The notes: generated by a model from the letters alone, not told the origin. Positions 1-12,960 are shown, numbered from the stretch's first letter. The stretch is 64,000 nt of DNA from Coix lacryma-jobi var. lacryma-jobi (GCA_009763385.1 CM019831.1:88261845-88325844); one strand, 5' to 3'. Numbers and translations are program-made.

Positions 1-1827
1 TTAATTTGGTTAATAATTATTTAATGCCTTTCTAATTAAAAGCAACTTAGGGTTTAATCTTCGGTCTTTTATAATTAAATCATAACTTAATTAATGATAA
101 CTTTAATGTGTCTTTATTAATTACAATTTGATTAGTTTAAACACGAAACATATATCATGGTTTGATTAGTTGCTCTTATATGATCTATGTTTTCTAAAAT
201 TACAAATGTTTAAATGGTTTAATTAATATTATAGAATTGTTTATGAATAAATTATGATTAGACTAACCCGACTTTATAACTAAAATATGTTTTGTCTAAT
301 CTGAATTAATATTTTGTCATGAGCTTATTTAATTAAAATAAAGCAAGCCGGTAGTTTTTCTTTTTATAATATAAAATTCCCGGTAGACGTGTCTTTCAGT
401 CGTTCCGTGCGATCCCGCGACCGTAGTGCGAGCTCTCTTTTAGTACGTTGTTTTGTCTCGTGTTATGTTGTTCCTAGTTCTCTGTTGTTTGCTTGTATGT
501 TGCCTATGTGTGATGCTTGCTACGAGTAGACGTCGATCGGTTGTGCGCGCTAAAGATCAGAAGTTGATGACCCAGAGCTGAAGATGTGAGAATTGGTCAA
601 GTTTAACAGGCAAGTATAACATGGGACCATCCTTGTTGTAATTCACTATTCATGTGCATGTGTCAAATTTGCAAGCCAAAGGTTTATCTAGATGATTCAA
701 CTTTATACCTTGCTACCACGGGATATATGCATATGGGTAGATCTGCTAGTGCTTAACTCCAAACTATATGAACAAACAAGATGACTAATAATATGTGCAA
801 CACATACTGATAACTTGTTTCCATGTAATGTGAATATCTGACCCCCTTTAAATGATCTTCTGCGGGCAAAAGCTGGGACATACAGTACAACCGTGAGGGC
901 TACATGGCTCTGGTTTTAGTTGGTTCGAGGACCTCTCCTCGCTTGATGGTGGTTACCCGAAAGGGCACAAAAGGGGCTCGCCGACTCGGGTATAGGACGG
1001 CCGCCTGGTCTCATGTGTATAGCCGGGAAGGAATGTGCCATCGGAAAGGGGTGTTCCTATATCTGCTTGCCGATTGGAAACCTAGTGGCCACTATCTTGT
1101 TAGGGGAACCTCGAAAGACTTCATAGTGTACCCTGCCGCACTTCCTTGGAAGAGGTGATATGGGATTTGCAACCCCTGGCACATGGGGATCACGGCTCAC
1201 GGGTAAAGTTGTACAAACTCTGCAGAGTAATAAACTGATATATCAGCCGTGCTCACGGTCACGAGCGGCTCGGAAAACTTGCAGGCTAATAACTTAAACG
1301 AAATATACTTTATGTTCATATTATTACTGTCAACTTGTTAATCTTTGATGTGGTTGCTCATAATATTATTCATGTGGTTTGAATGGGATGTAAGCATAAC
1401 TTGATGACTATCTAATGCTAAAATATTGACTCAACTAAAAGTGCTAACCGCAGTAAACCAGTGTCAAACCTTTTGAGCTTCATGACCCCATGTTGTATTT
1501 GCTGAGTACGACATGTGCTCACCCTTGCTATTTCCCCCACACCTCAGTCTCCATCAGAGTCGCGCAGCGGAAGCGTGGTGAAGACGTCGAGGAGTTTTCG
1601 GAAGACTGATGGAAGTGCTAGGCGTATGTTACCCCAGTCAACTGTCCCTGTGAAGAATGAAGTCTGAAGAGAAGATTAGTATCTGTTCCGCTTAACTTTG
1701 ATGTAAGTGTTGTTTTCAATATCTAGAACACTGTTTTTGATATCTTTTCCCTCTGTGGTTGTATGTGTGGACTTCCTGGGCACACATATAGCGTACCTGG
1801 TTTTGTTCTTTAAAACCGGGTGCTACA
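1..1827 (+). mobile_element. 3' part of a Gypsy (Tekay/Del-like) LTR
   Basis: The left end lies outside the window. The right end reads GGGTGCTACA at 1818-1827, a typical grass Gypsy LTR terminus. No primer-binding site (TGGTATCAGAGC type) follows it, so this is the outer end of a 3' LTR or a solo LTR. A hairpin-forming motif CTGAGTAC/GTGCTCA at 1502-1521 lies about 305 bp before the LTR end; the other giant LTRs in the window carry the same motif. The 84-codon open frame at 904-1158 lies inside this LTR and resembles no protein I recognise. The exact end could be 1827 or 1829 because of the ACACA run. Confidence 0.7.
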
Positions 1828-1828
1828 C

Positions 1829-2450
1829 AGTGCCTCCTCTCCCTTCTTCCCCGTCGCCTCGCTCCGCCTTGGCGATGCGCCGCACCTCCCCCGCCCGGCG
1901 CCGTCGCCTCGCTCTGCCCTGGCGCTGCGCCGCACCTCCCCCGCCCGGAGCTGCGCCGCACCTCCTCCGCCCGGGCCCCGCTCCGCGCCGGTGGCCCGCC
2001 CCACGCCGGTGGCCCGCCCCGCTCCGCCCCACGCCGGTGGCCCGCCCCGCTCCGCCCCGCGCCGGTGGCCCGCCACAACGAGTCCCCCACCCCAGCGTCG
2101 GTGACCCGCACCAACCCCGACGGCGCCGTCGTCCCTGCAGGGTGAGGAACGGGAGGGAGGAGGAGGCCGGGGTGAGGAACAGGAGGAAGAAGGAGGTCGC
2201 CTGCCGCTGTTCTTGCCGCACCATGGTCGCGAAGAACAGGAGGGTGAAGAAGACGAGGTCGCGACGCCGTTCGTCTGGGTTGAGCTCGTCCCCTCAAATC
2301 GGAGGGATCACGGGAACCCGCATTTGAGTGGAATCTGAGAACCCGGGTCAACCCTATTCCACTCAACCTTCTATCCAAACACCAAGCCATCTGGGTCCAA
2401 CCCGGAACAACCCGGAATATCCCGCAATCCAAACACACGCTACATGACTA
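1829..2450. repeat. GC-rich minisatellite-like region
   Basis: From about 1850 to 2075 the sequence is built of short imperfect repeats around GCCGCACCTCCCCCGCCC and ACGCCGGTGGCCCGCCCC. Long open frames appear on both strands here (for example 1716-2438 on the - strand), but they follow base composition and repeat structure rather than protein constraint. The end at 2390-2446 reads like the edge of a dispersed repeat (AATCCAAACACACGC). No gene is supported. Confidence 0.5.
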
Positions 2451-3406
2451 CACAAAACCCGGGAACAAGCCCGTCTTATGCATCAATCTGAAACATGGAA
2501 GATTACAATTCTAGCATAGTAACACGTTTTAGTAATTTAACTTTGACCAAATAGAAATTTAAAAGTATAAATATTTATGTACCAAATAAATATCATTAGA
2601 TTTGTTATGAAATGTATTTTCATAATAAGTTAAATTGAAGCTATAAATATAAATATCATTTATTAGAAACTTGGTCAAACATGCATGAATCACTTTATGT
2701 GACACGTAAACCGTAGTGAAAGTACAACTTGACAGGCAAGTTTCATGCTTTCAATTTTCCCAGGCAAGTCATTCAAGATTCAATCCAAACACATCCACAA
2801 TCCACATGACTCCTCAAAATCCAGAAACATCCTTCTTGAAGAAAAAAAAACTGGCTCCCGGTAATGGAAGTCAACATTCGCGATTGACACCCTGCAACTG
2901 ACAGCATGCGACGCACTTGTGTGAAGCTCCCAAGGACAGACATGGCATGCAATGCAAATCCAAAGAAACAGAGAGAGCTAGGCAGTGATGTGGGCAGAAA
3001 ACGGCATCACAATCGCGTTGGACTAAGACTTAACGCCAAACTCGAGTGCTCCAAACCAACTGTCCTGAAAAGCGCCTTCCACAACAGCTGCAGCAAATAT
3101 TGGCTGTCCTCTCATCATTTCGCATGCAGATTTGCAGATATGCATGGGGATTTTTTGTTCCACAATGGAGTATCGTGGGCATAGGATTGATCCTTTTTTC
3201 TTATTAAATTAAACTCTTTAATTATTACATTGGATTGGGCATGAAGATCGTTCCTTTGGCTAGGATGACTTGTTTATGCGAATTGGCATATTATTTAGTT
3301 GAATTTGGCTATTCCTTTAACGCACGCACAATGTTTGATGGTTTGGACAGGAAAAACTAATCATGTCTGATTATTTATGTCTGATTAGTTCAGTGGTTTG
3401 GACAGG
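2451..3406. other. No gene recognised; AT-rich intergenic DNA
   Basis: The stretch at 2500-2700 contains TTTGACCAAA/TTGGTCAAA-type words that recall decayed Stowaway MITEs, but no clean inverted termini were found. The rest holds only short open frames with no recognisable domain. Confidence 0.5.
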
Positions 3407-3493
3407 ACCAAGCTCGTACTCGCCTGCATGGTCGCCGCGGGCGTCCAGTTCGGATGGGTGCTGCAGCTCTCCCTCCTCACGCCATAGATCCAG
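3407..3493 (+). pseudogene. Sucrose-transporter (SUT) exon fragment
   Basis: Translating from 3407 gives 29 codons that match the first transmembrane segment of plant sucrose/H+ symporters: TKLVLACMVAAG, then VQFGW and LQLSLLTP, then IQ. In functional SUT proteins a tyrosine precedes IQ; here that codon is TAG (3485-3487). The exon ends CAG at 3493 and is followed by GTATGC, so the native splice donor is kept. This is also where SUT genes usually have an intron. No other SUT exons were found within several kilobases on either side, and there is no start codon or promoter context. I infer a transduplicated gene fragment, probably carried by a DNA transposon or Helitron; it cannot make a transporter. 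Confidence 0.7.
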
Positions 3494-6400
3494 GTATGCT
3501 TCGCTCCTCGCTCACGCTCTTGCTAGGTGTTGTACTACCTAGCTAGCTAGATTCCATCCCGCTGTCTTTGCCTGGCCTCTCCTTCGGGTTTGGTGGAAAT
3601 AAGTGTTTTCTTTTTGTATTTCGTCATATTGCTGAACTTTTTATATGTTGGATTGTTAAATAGATTTAGCATTTTAGTATGTGTATCATGTTTATGCTCT
3701 GCAATGTTGATTCATACACCTTTTTTAAAATATAATATACTGACCATAAATTTGGATGAATTATTGTGGTCAGATCTATCAAGTGAATTGGGTAACCATA
3801 TTGCCTCATAATTATCCAACAAATCAATTATCTACTGAACCTTAAAAATTGGGTGACCATACGGCCTGCTGTATACGGCCAGTTGAAAAATGGGTGACAA
3901 ATCAATTATTGCTTTTAGCAGCCACACTGTTTTGCCTAATTTATAACAATATTATTGCTTACATATTAACACTATTTTGTCTAGCACACGAACTTGTTTT
4001 GCCTACTTTATAACCATATTATTGCTTAATTCTTAACACTAATTTTAAAATATTGTTCCAGTTTTTGTGCTTTTATGCATGTGACTAGTTGAATCATGAT
4101 TTTTTTGTATGACAGGTATTTTGAATCAAATTGTTTTGATAGGATTAGTTGCCTAGATTTAGTTGTTTCATTCAATAATTAGTGCATTTTATGCTCATAC
4201 AAATATAGTTATAATAACTATTTTAGGCAAGCATTTACTGGGATAGTTCTCCATACAATGCTTATAAGGCAAACGTTTTAAGGAGTGTGCACTCTAGCGT
4301 CCTATGGGAGTAACAAGGTATGATCACACACACAAAATAAAAACACAATCATTTTTTTGTTCCTTGCATTCTTCTTGCACCCTAGCAATCATAGCCATTT
4401 ACAAGCAGTTTTCCATATCTAATGTTAAGCAATGGTGCTATTTTTCTTTTAGATTTGTAAAAACAGGGCATCACTTACCAGACTTGTGAAATTACACAAG
4501 CATCTACCTGTAGATTAGAGGAAGTGTGTATGTTCATTTGGTAGATTAGAGGAAGCGAGGTATGTTTATTCGGTTTTTGGTGGGTTATTTCAGATATCAT
4601 GCGTACTCTAGCAGAGTTTTGCCATGGTCGATTGTCCTGACTTTTGAGTCTTTTTAACCGGTGTTTCAGATATCATGTTGAATAGTAGGATTTGTCAGCA
4701 CTACGATGGTGATGGCTGTTAACGAAAATCTAGAAAATTCCATAATATACAAGTGACAAATTGGGATTATTGTCTTCAGGGCACATTATAATATATGTTC
4801 TAGTAAATGAACCTTATCTTTTTATTATAGCATCTGATGAATTATTATCAGTTTTAGTACACTGTATGATGCCTTCTATTAAAGAGACCCAAGGCGAGGA
4901 TTAGTACAAGACCATATATTCTAGAGGTCTGTTGTGACCAAAGGACCAAGACAAGACTGATTGGCTTCAGGCCATGTTTGGATTCCAGGTAAAATCTGTA
5001 AACAACTATTTATAATTTTTCCTGTAAATTAATGCCTATGTTGTAATGTTAAAAAAGGTAAAGCCTAATATTATGCTTGTTTTACCACAACTTAGAATGT
5101 TTTCATGTCTTCCATGGTGTGAGCTCCTGTGACTTGTGAGGCCGAGCTCAACCATCGGTGGCTTCGATCTCCACTGCAAAGGTGATTTATACCTACAACT
5201 TTCCTAATCAATATATTCATATGATGCAAAAGGTAGTAGTAGATTGGAGAAATGACATCCATCTTTGTTATTCATATGCTTGTTTTTCCTAATCAAAGCG
5301 AGGTTTGGGTTATGGGTTGCAAATGAATAAATACACTATATTTGCTTTTACAGAATACATAAATTGCCTAATTAGAAAGACATTGTTTCATAAGAAATGA
5401 CACTTAAATTGCCTAAGAACATATAATCTACTACAACATTACCACTAGCAACATGCTCATCACCAATAGAGGCTCTAGGAACAACCACTTGCACTTTTAA
5501 GTACTTCTTTTTCAGTTGCTACATATTGCTATTACAGTTGTATTTTAAACCGCTCAATTAACTATCTTTGTTACACGTACATGTATTTTTATAGGGATAG
5601 TCGTCTGTTTTTTTTTGTGTTGGGCTTCATCAATTGAAGATCACTTGTTGTGTGGTCTGTGTTGCCTTCCAATTGTTCAAAATGTTTAATCGGTGTCCCT
5701 CTGCGCCTCCCCCTTGCCAGATGCCCGACAAAGCTAAGGCGGGGGAGCCACGTTTTTGGTGGAGCTGTGGCTGCAAGCAGCGGGGTGGTCTTCGCCATTG
5801 AGCATGAACATCCATGGTTAAGCGAAAAGACAGATGGCAACACGCAAAGGTGAGCAATTCGGCGCCACTAATTTTCCCTAGCAGCCCCATTTGTTTTTTC
5901 TTAGACAATTTAAGGGTCTTTGTTAGGCAACAATACGCCTCTAAATAAGTAATTTAGTCTTTTCTTACTAGTCAATAATGTCATCTAAATAGACAACATA
6001 AGATTTTTATTTTTTAACATATGCATCTTTTTTTATCTCAATTCATCAATGAATTTATGATAGATATTATCTTCTTTTTAACATGCAGGATGCATGCAGA
6101 AGCAAGATGTAAGCCGTATACATAAAAGATATGGAAATGTATGCTTTTTTATAGGAGACTAGATGTATAGTGTTGTGCTCTGTAAAACTGTAAATCTAAA
6201 TATGTTCTTTTCTTAGTTGTGTTCTTTTATCAATATATTTGTCCTTTTTCATAGTGAACGTACACATGCAATCTCTAAAAGCAAATGTTTGGTCTGATTT
6301 GCCTCTTTTTCTTTACTTATTTGTCTTTTTTACCTAATTTGCGTTTTTTTTCCTGATTTGCCTTTTTCTCCTATAAATCACGATCGGTATTTGCGTCTCG

Positions 6401-7180
6401 GCTGCACAAGAAAAAAAATCATTTCTACAGCAGCAAACTAGCGTAGTTAGCATCTTGCCAAAAAAGTAATATAATAATACAGCTTTAGCAAAAATAGCAA
6501 GGCCGTACGACAGGCTTAAATTACGGTCGGCCGTAATTTAGCTGCTTTCATCCTAATTTCATACCACTAACACAGATACAACTATTTGTGTTCAAACTTT
6601 TAGAATCAAATTGAAGCAACAATTAATGATTTTTATAGTATCTGCAGTTATCTAACTACCTTGACATTTTCTAAAATTAGTTTAACTGATCCTCCTTAGG
6701 TAACATCAATAAATTCGATCATTTTTTATGAATGAAAGAAAAATTTATTTATCTTTTAGCTCATCGTGGGACCAGTGTCTATGTCATCAAAGAACGAAAA
6801 GCAAGCACTGAGCTAGGGTGGGGTGGCTTGCCGTTCAGTCAGAGAACCGAGATGACACTCGGAAATCCTATTCCTATCAGAAGTGGGTCATAACCTAATC
6901 CACTGGCCCTTCCACGTGTAAAGAGCGAACAGAGCATCAAGCAAGCTGCACCACATCTAGAGAGGCTATGTGCGAAACTATATATTCAGATTCAGATGAT
7001 ATGATTGAGTGAGTCACTGACCCTAGATCGCTTGCTTGTTGTGACAACTGATGAGCCAACGTACTGCAATGGTGACATCATCATTTGATTACGATGGTTC
7101 ATATGGAAAAGAAAAAGGTGGAACCACAGGGCGTTCATCAGCTTACTACTGAAAATTGTATTTGTATGTTTGAAGCTGCA
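3494..7180. other. Long AT-rich region, no gene; possible Helitron-type 3' end
   Basis: No coding domain was recognised. Phrases such as TTGCCTAATTTATAAC and ATATTATTGCTTA recur between 3900 and 4050. A perfect 9-bp hairpin (AAATTACGG, loop TCGG, CCGTAATTT) sits at about 6516-6537. It is followed after about a dozen bases by CTAA and then T, which loosely fits a Helitron terminus (CTRR|T). No matching 5'-TC end was identified. The small open frames at 5589-5908 on both strands overlap each other and have no recognisable domain. Confidence 0.35.
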
Positions 7181-7199
7181 GATTAAAGAAGCATATAGT

Positions 7200-7366
7200 G
7201 CTTTTCCAGTGGATCTATTAAAACGTAATTGGAGGAATAAACTCTACACATATTTACATTAATCTCAAGAGGTGTTTATATTATATAGAAATACATGGAT
7301 ATGAAGAGAGAGAAAATAAAGGAAAATAAATAGTTAAATAATGACTAGAAACTGAGAGTACTAACA
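7200..7366 (-). mobile_element. Start of a Copia 3' LTR (- strand)
   Basis: On the - strand the sequence runs from the RNase H end of a Copia pol, through a G-rich stretch, into TGTTAGTACTCTCAG beginning at 7366. This is the expected order polypurine tract then 3' LTR. The LTR's other end was not resolved; the boundary near 7200 is a guess. Confidence 0.5.
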
Positions 7367-7699
7367 CCCCCGCAGTTGGAACGTTGACATCAGCTGGGAT
7401 TAGAGACATTCGAACTCGATCAAAATTCTTCAAAGATAGAAATAGGCAGCCCCTTAGTAAAAACATTAGCAAACTATGAGGTGGAAGGCACATGAAGAAC
7501 TCGTATTTCTCCTGTGGTGACTTTGTCCTGAACAAAGTAGTGTAAGTCGATTTTAACATGTTTGGTATGTTGATATTATACCAGATTAGTTGACAAACAA
7601 ACAACGCTAACGTTATCACAAAATACCACAGTGGAATGGGGTGGGCAAAAATGGAGCCCCTGAAGCAATTGGTGGAGCCAAGTGACCTCGGCGACTGCA
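7367..7699 (-). pseudogene. Copia pol fragment: RNase H C-terminus
   Basis: Read from 7699 downwards, the protein resembles the end of Ty1/copia RNase H: EVTWLHQLL, then VVFCDN and VSVVCLSTN, then KHVKIDLHY, ending with VLHVPS and FANVFTKGLP. Frame changes and stops interrupt it. The other half of the same domain lies at 12346-12520, so a single Copia element was split by the 7700-12340 LTR. The CTGCA at 7695-7699 is one copy of the target-site duplication. The fragment is not functional. Confidence 0.75.
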
Positions 7700-10600
7700 T
7701 GTAACACCCCTGGTGTTAAGCATTAATTAAAATTTTAATTAAGTTGTTTAGTATGCATAATCATCTGGCATCATGGCATAAAAGCATTTCATGTTTTCAT
7801 GTTTAAGGCATAAATATGATGCTTTGTATGTTTGACAAGAGTGTTGTATGTTTTTGAGTGTTGATTTCCATGTTTGAAATATATGTGGCTTGATTGAGAT
7901 GTTTGGTGTTACATGATAAGTGAGAAAACCTTGGTTTTTAAATCTCTCTTTTTGTCCCCTTTTTAATAAGTCAAAAAGTATGTCAAATTTCAAAATGATT
8001 TCAAAAGCAAAGTTGTAGCTCTTGTTGAGATGTACAACTTTGGTATTCAAAGTTTTTAAAGTTTCTGTACAAATTTTTGAATAAATTTGAAATCTTTCAA
8101 ACCCTGAATTTGACCCCTAAACTAGATTTCAAAAACTAAAAAGAATTAGACTTGGGTCTTTTAATCAAAGTTGTAGAGAGGATTAAAAGAAACAACTTTT
8201 ATTAAGATAGATTTTCAAGTTACTAAAGAAAATCTGAAGTGATTTGGAAAACAAGTTTGATTTGGTTTCAAATTGAAAATCAATTCCCAAAACCTAGTTT
8301 TATCCCTTTTTTTGTAGTTTCAAAATTAAGCACAATTTGGATATATGACCAAAAACAAAGTTGTATATAATTTAATGAGGAACAACTTTTATATTGATAA
8401 AATTTGAAGTCGTTCAGAAAATTCAAAAGCAATTTTGAATTCAAGTTTGAATGTTTTTCAAATTCAAAATGTGATTTTAAAATCTAGGCAGATTTTGGTT
8501 GTGCTCCTTAAATGAAAGTTGTAGGTCCTAATTTTTGGAACAACTTTCATGTTGGGAGTTTTTCCTATTGTATAATGTTTTTGGGAGAAATAGGGGAAAG
8601 AAGATCTAGATGTTCTCTGGTGAACAGTAACCGGAGGGGGAAAATATCAGAGCAGAGTCGTGCTCTGCTCGCCGGCCGCCACACCGCCGTCTCCTCTGCC
8701 GACCATGCCACGCCACCAAGGCACCTCCTGCTTGCACTATGGTGACCGCCTTTGACGTGCCCTTCGCCCCAAGTCCTTGGCCGGCTATATAAGCCTCCTC
8801 ATCGCCGGTATCATCCCCGTTTTCCTCCTCTGCTCCTCTGAAATCGCCAAGCTCCACTTCCACACCTCGCCGTCGTTACACCGTCTACGGCAAAATTGGT
8901 CGTGCTTCTGATCCCGCCGCCTCCTGAGCTTTCGTTGAGCCCTCGCTAGCCTACTCCGGTGAACCGTAGCGCCACCGCTGTGGTCGTCTTCTCCAACACC
9001 GACCGGAGCTCCGCCGCGCAAACTTCCGCCATGGCCAGCCTGGCTCGGAGCCTCTCCGGCCAAACCGGTCACACCAACAGCTCCGCCTTGCTTCGCTAAT
9101 CATGCTCCACTCGCTTGTGAAGTCTCTTCTGCCCTATCTTGAGTAGTCCGCGGAGGTTGCCGCCGGTGCAAGCTTCGCCATCGCCGCCGCCGTCGCCAAC
9201 CTTGGTCCAGTGCTCCTCGAGTCAAGGCAAGGTGAGCACCGTAGTCGTCATGAGCTCCTCGGTGTGTTGCGCTTCCTAGTTTGGTCTCTACCGGGCCACC
9301 GTGATCGGTCCGCGTGGCTTGCCGTCGGCGCAAGCGCCGCCATGGCCGCCAGCATGGACCAGGTTGCTTGAAGCCGTCTCTGAGCAAGTTTAGGTGCACA
9401 TCACGGTCGCAGTAAGTGCCCAAGTGCGATGCCACCCTCGGCTAGGTCGCTACCGAGCCCTAGCAGCCGGAGCGCCGTGTCGCCGCTGTGCTCGGTATGG
9501 CCGAGCCGCCATGGCCGTCGTCCGCTCGGAGTCGAGTGAGTGCGAGGCCGGGAAAAGAGTGGAATCGGTGCGCGAGATCCAGACGAAGATGTGGAAGGCC
9601 TCGCCGTCGCCGGAGGCCTCGTCGGCGATGAGGTTGGAGGTCGGTCAACGTGGGCGCGCGTTAAGTCAAAGCCTTCGGCAGCTGGTCTCGGGCGAGGCGG
9701 AGAAGAAGGGCCTGTCAGCCTCGGGCGAGTCAGAGAAGGAGGGCTGAGGCTGAGGCCTGAGGCTCGGATATCAGCAGCCGTAGGTTGAACTGGGCCGAGC
9801 CCAGTAAGAGTTAGAGATGGTTTTTCCTTTTTGCTGTTATGAGTGAATAGTGTTAGGTTTTGTCTTTTTGATATCTTTTTGTAGGAAGCTCCAAAAATTG
9901 TGAAAATTTTTGTGTGGCTTTCTCAAGCTGCCTGATATTTAAGAAAAATATAAAACTTGAGTTTTGAACAAATTTTGAAACTGATTTAAATATGGCTTTT
10001 AATTAATAAATGGACTTTGATGATTTTTGTAGGCCTAGTTAAAGGTCCAAAAATCATGAAACTATTTTTGTAGCTGTTTTTAGCTGAAAATGTATCTTCA
10101 CAAAAATTTTGAGGTCTGTTGAAGAAAATAAATTTTATTCTTATTTATATGCTTTATTTAATCGTTTGAATGTTTATAGTTGTTTGAGCTAATTAAGTTG
10201 TGAATCACCTGCTCAGTATAATAGGAAAGTTTTAGAGTTTTTCATAAGCTCTCTAGATTGTTAAGGATCACCCTTTTTGGTGACCCAGAGCTCCCGTTAT
10301 AGCTGTTTGAAGTTGGATTAGCAAATCTGTCCTAGCCTTGGACAAAAATGATTATTCCAACTATTTGGCCTAGTTGTCTATAGAACCAACCATGGGTAAT
10401 ATTAGGAAGTCTGTAGACAATTTGATAAGCTTTTCAAATTGTCTAGGATCACCCCTTTTGGATCTTGGTAGCTCTGGTTATGGCTTGATTAGTATGAGTG
10501 GTGTAATCTATCCAAAGTGTGAACAGCAGTGTTTACATCTTGTGTGACTTTGGTTTATTGTTTGAAGACCATGGGACACCTCTCATCTTGTGTTCCTATG

Positions 10601-12340
10601 GCTTGAGTGATGTTTAATGAACCTTAGCCATCCTTAGTTATCTTTCTAAAGATGCTTGGTGGAAGTTGTATGTATACCTAGGAATCTTAGTTGGTTTTGT
10701 TGGTTTGCAACTTTACCGCGAAGGAAAGTTGTACTCGACTTTCCTTAAGTTTGTTTAATCTTTTGTTATAATTGTCCTGCACCTTAGCATGCATTCCATG
10801 GCATCATACTGAGCATACATCATTTATCTACGTGTAGTATCCGAGAGTGTTGAAGTCGTGTTGATCAAGCTTTGATGATCACCCTCGTCGAACAAGCCTC
10901 GAAAGGAGATTCTTGTTGGACAAGCTTCGTCGAGAAGACTTAACTTCAAATCAGCAAAGGAACTAACTTGTGTGGATTCTTCTTAGATCTTATCTTCCCT
11001 GCAACGAAGGCAAGCCTCGGACATTAAACCTATTCTTGTATTTTTTTTATAAAGTTATTTATATCACTTGAATTAATATGATGCATTAGGTGAATAGGAA
11101 TTGAGTGAATCCTATTTGATGCATTACCAACCTTAATGATTCCAATACTTAACCTTGCTACCCGTTTTATGAAAATGCTTAGTATGCTTAGCCATGCTTT
11201 ACTACTTCTTTATAGTAGGTGCTTTTAAAAATGGTTATTATGTTATGGGGATAATGAATCTGGAAACTACATGATAAGTATAGTAACTTACATCAAGAAT
11301 GGAGTCTTGTTGTAAGGTTACTCAACATAGGACCTTATCGTTGTTGGCCTGCTGTGATTGAGACCTTTGAGTACAGCCCACATGCGGTGATAAGCCTCAT
11401 CTATAGCTATTCCGATTCTTGAGAACGGCTAATCGCGCACTGGGAGTGGAAAGATGGCGGGAGTAGCGTGTACCCTCGGGGCTATGAGATAGTCGGGTTC
11501 GAGGTGTACTGTACTCTCGGGTGGCGCGAACCCGTTCTTGTATGGGAGGATCTATAGATAGGGTTGATATATGCAAGATTAAGTTCTACATATATCGTGT
11601 GGTACTGAATCCCCAGCTGGGTTTTTAAACGATTCGAATCGCCGTGTTTCCTCGGATACGGAGCCTCAATCCACTGACCCGCACCGTAGTAATAATTGGA
11701 TCTTTATGAGATGAGAACTAAAGATGTGGTATGCTTATGAAAGTTTGAGAATCTTTAGATAGTTATGAAATTTAATCTTGAGTTAAAACTTGAAAGTAGG
11801 ATTCTTCTATTAGTAAGCTTTTATGCAAATGAAAAGTACTGTTGAGCCTACCCAAACCAGCATGACCCTGAAGTCTTTTCTATTGACGGGTAAGTCTTGC
11901 TGAGTACCGACAGTACTCAGGGTTTGTTAATCCCTTGTTGCAGGTCTCTAATCGGTGGTGTCAACCACGATCAGGTCAGTGGGCTAGACGTGATCTGGTT
12001 ACTTCTTCTCCAACTTAGGTACTCCGCCTAAGTGTGGTTCCGTAATACTATTCTATTTCCGCAATACCAGTTATGTTTATGTAAAAAGTAACTTGTTCAT
12101 GGTTTTGTAAAGTCTATATCTCTTACTTCCGCACTCCGATGGTATTTTGTATCAACTGTCGTAATGTTGTAATTATTCCAACCTTCATGATGATGATTCT
12201 GTGGTTCGTGGATAATTCGGGGTTCTCTCGGGGACACCCGACAGATCTTTCCAGTGATGTGGTACATGTGCACAGTCATTAGGGCTCGGGAAGACGATGA
12301 CGTGTGCAGATGGGCCACATTAATGGGAGGTTCTGCCACA
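7700..12340 (+). mobile_element. Solo giant Gypsy LTR (4,641 bp), TSD CTGCA
   Basis: It begins TGTAACACCCC at 7700 and ends GTTCTGCCACA at 12340. It is flanked by CTGCA at 7695-7699 and 12341-12345, a perfect 5-bp target-site duplication. The flanking DNA on both sides is one Copia RNase H domain, which confirms the insertion. No internal region or second LTR is present, so this is a solo LTR left by recombination between two LTRs. Its central part (about 8610-9790) is strongly GC-rich with overlapping open frames, while both ends are AT-rich. A hairpin motif (CTGAGTAC/GTACTCAG, 11900-11920) lies 420 bp before the end. Termini and layout resemble the LTRs at 35401-39515 and 50237-55346 in inverted orientation. 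Confidence 0.88.
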
Positions 12341-12345
12341 CTGCA

Positions 12346-12960
12346 TTAGCAACACCGTGATATTCAGTCTCGGCATTAGAGCGAGACACAATTTGCTGCC
12401 ATTTGGAAGACCAAAAAATCTGATTGTCGCCCAAAAACACAGCATACCGTGAGGTGGATCATCGAGTGTCTGGACAACCAACCCAACCAACATTAGAGTA
12501 TGCAACTAAATCATATGTGTAGATGAACGATGAAGCTGCAAACCATAGTCCAAAGTGTCTTTGATGTAGTGAAGAATATAATGTGCTTAATCAATGTCAG
12601 ATGAGGCTCACACGGATCATGCATATAAAGATATATCTGTTGTACGGTGTAAGAGATGTCTGAATGGGTGAAAGTGAGGTATTGTAGAGCACCGACAAGA
12701 GTACAACAGTCTATGGTGGGGGTCGTCACCTGAGAGTTTGGAAGTAGTATCAATTGGATCAACCCAAGATTAAGGGAAGTACAGGGGTGCTTGCATTAGG
12801 AAAACATCATATCTGCAAGTTTTATTTCTATCATCATTTCACTGTATACACTGACAACAACAGTGGGATGTGCCGCCTAAGTGCCCACAACTGAAGCAGC
12901 CAGGGCCCCGGGCAAGAACAGTAGAATGAGAGGGGTTTGATTAACTGCTATGATAATTAG
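12346..12960 (-). pseudogene. Copia gag/pol remnant (zinc knuckle, RT end, RNase H start)
   Basis: On the - strand, 12960 to 12840 holds a gag-like knuckle (CFSCGHLG). From 12762 to 12511 comes the end of reverse transcriptase (TLVGALQYLTFTHSDISYTVQQ). From 12500 to 12346 comes the start of RNase H: VGWVGCPDTR, then YAVFLGDN, IFWSSKWQQIVSRS and NAETEYHGVANAV. Frames shift between the segments, and integrase and most of the RT are missing. The sequence continues into 7699-7367 once the solo LTR is removed. Confidence 0.7.

Noticed and set aside
1707..2438. Overlapping long open frames on both strands (up to 240 codons)
   Set aside because: They lie across an LTR end and a GC-rich minisatellite, are Pro/Arg/Ala-rich on every frame, and match no known protein.
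8606..9788. Cluster of open frames on both strands
   Set aside because: They sit in the GC-rich centre of a solo LTR bounded by a perfect target duplication; composition explains them.
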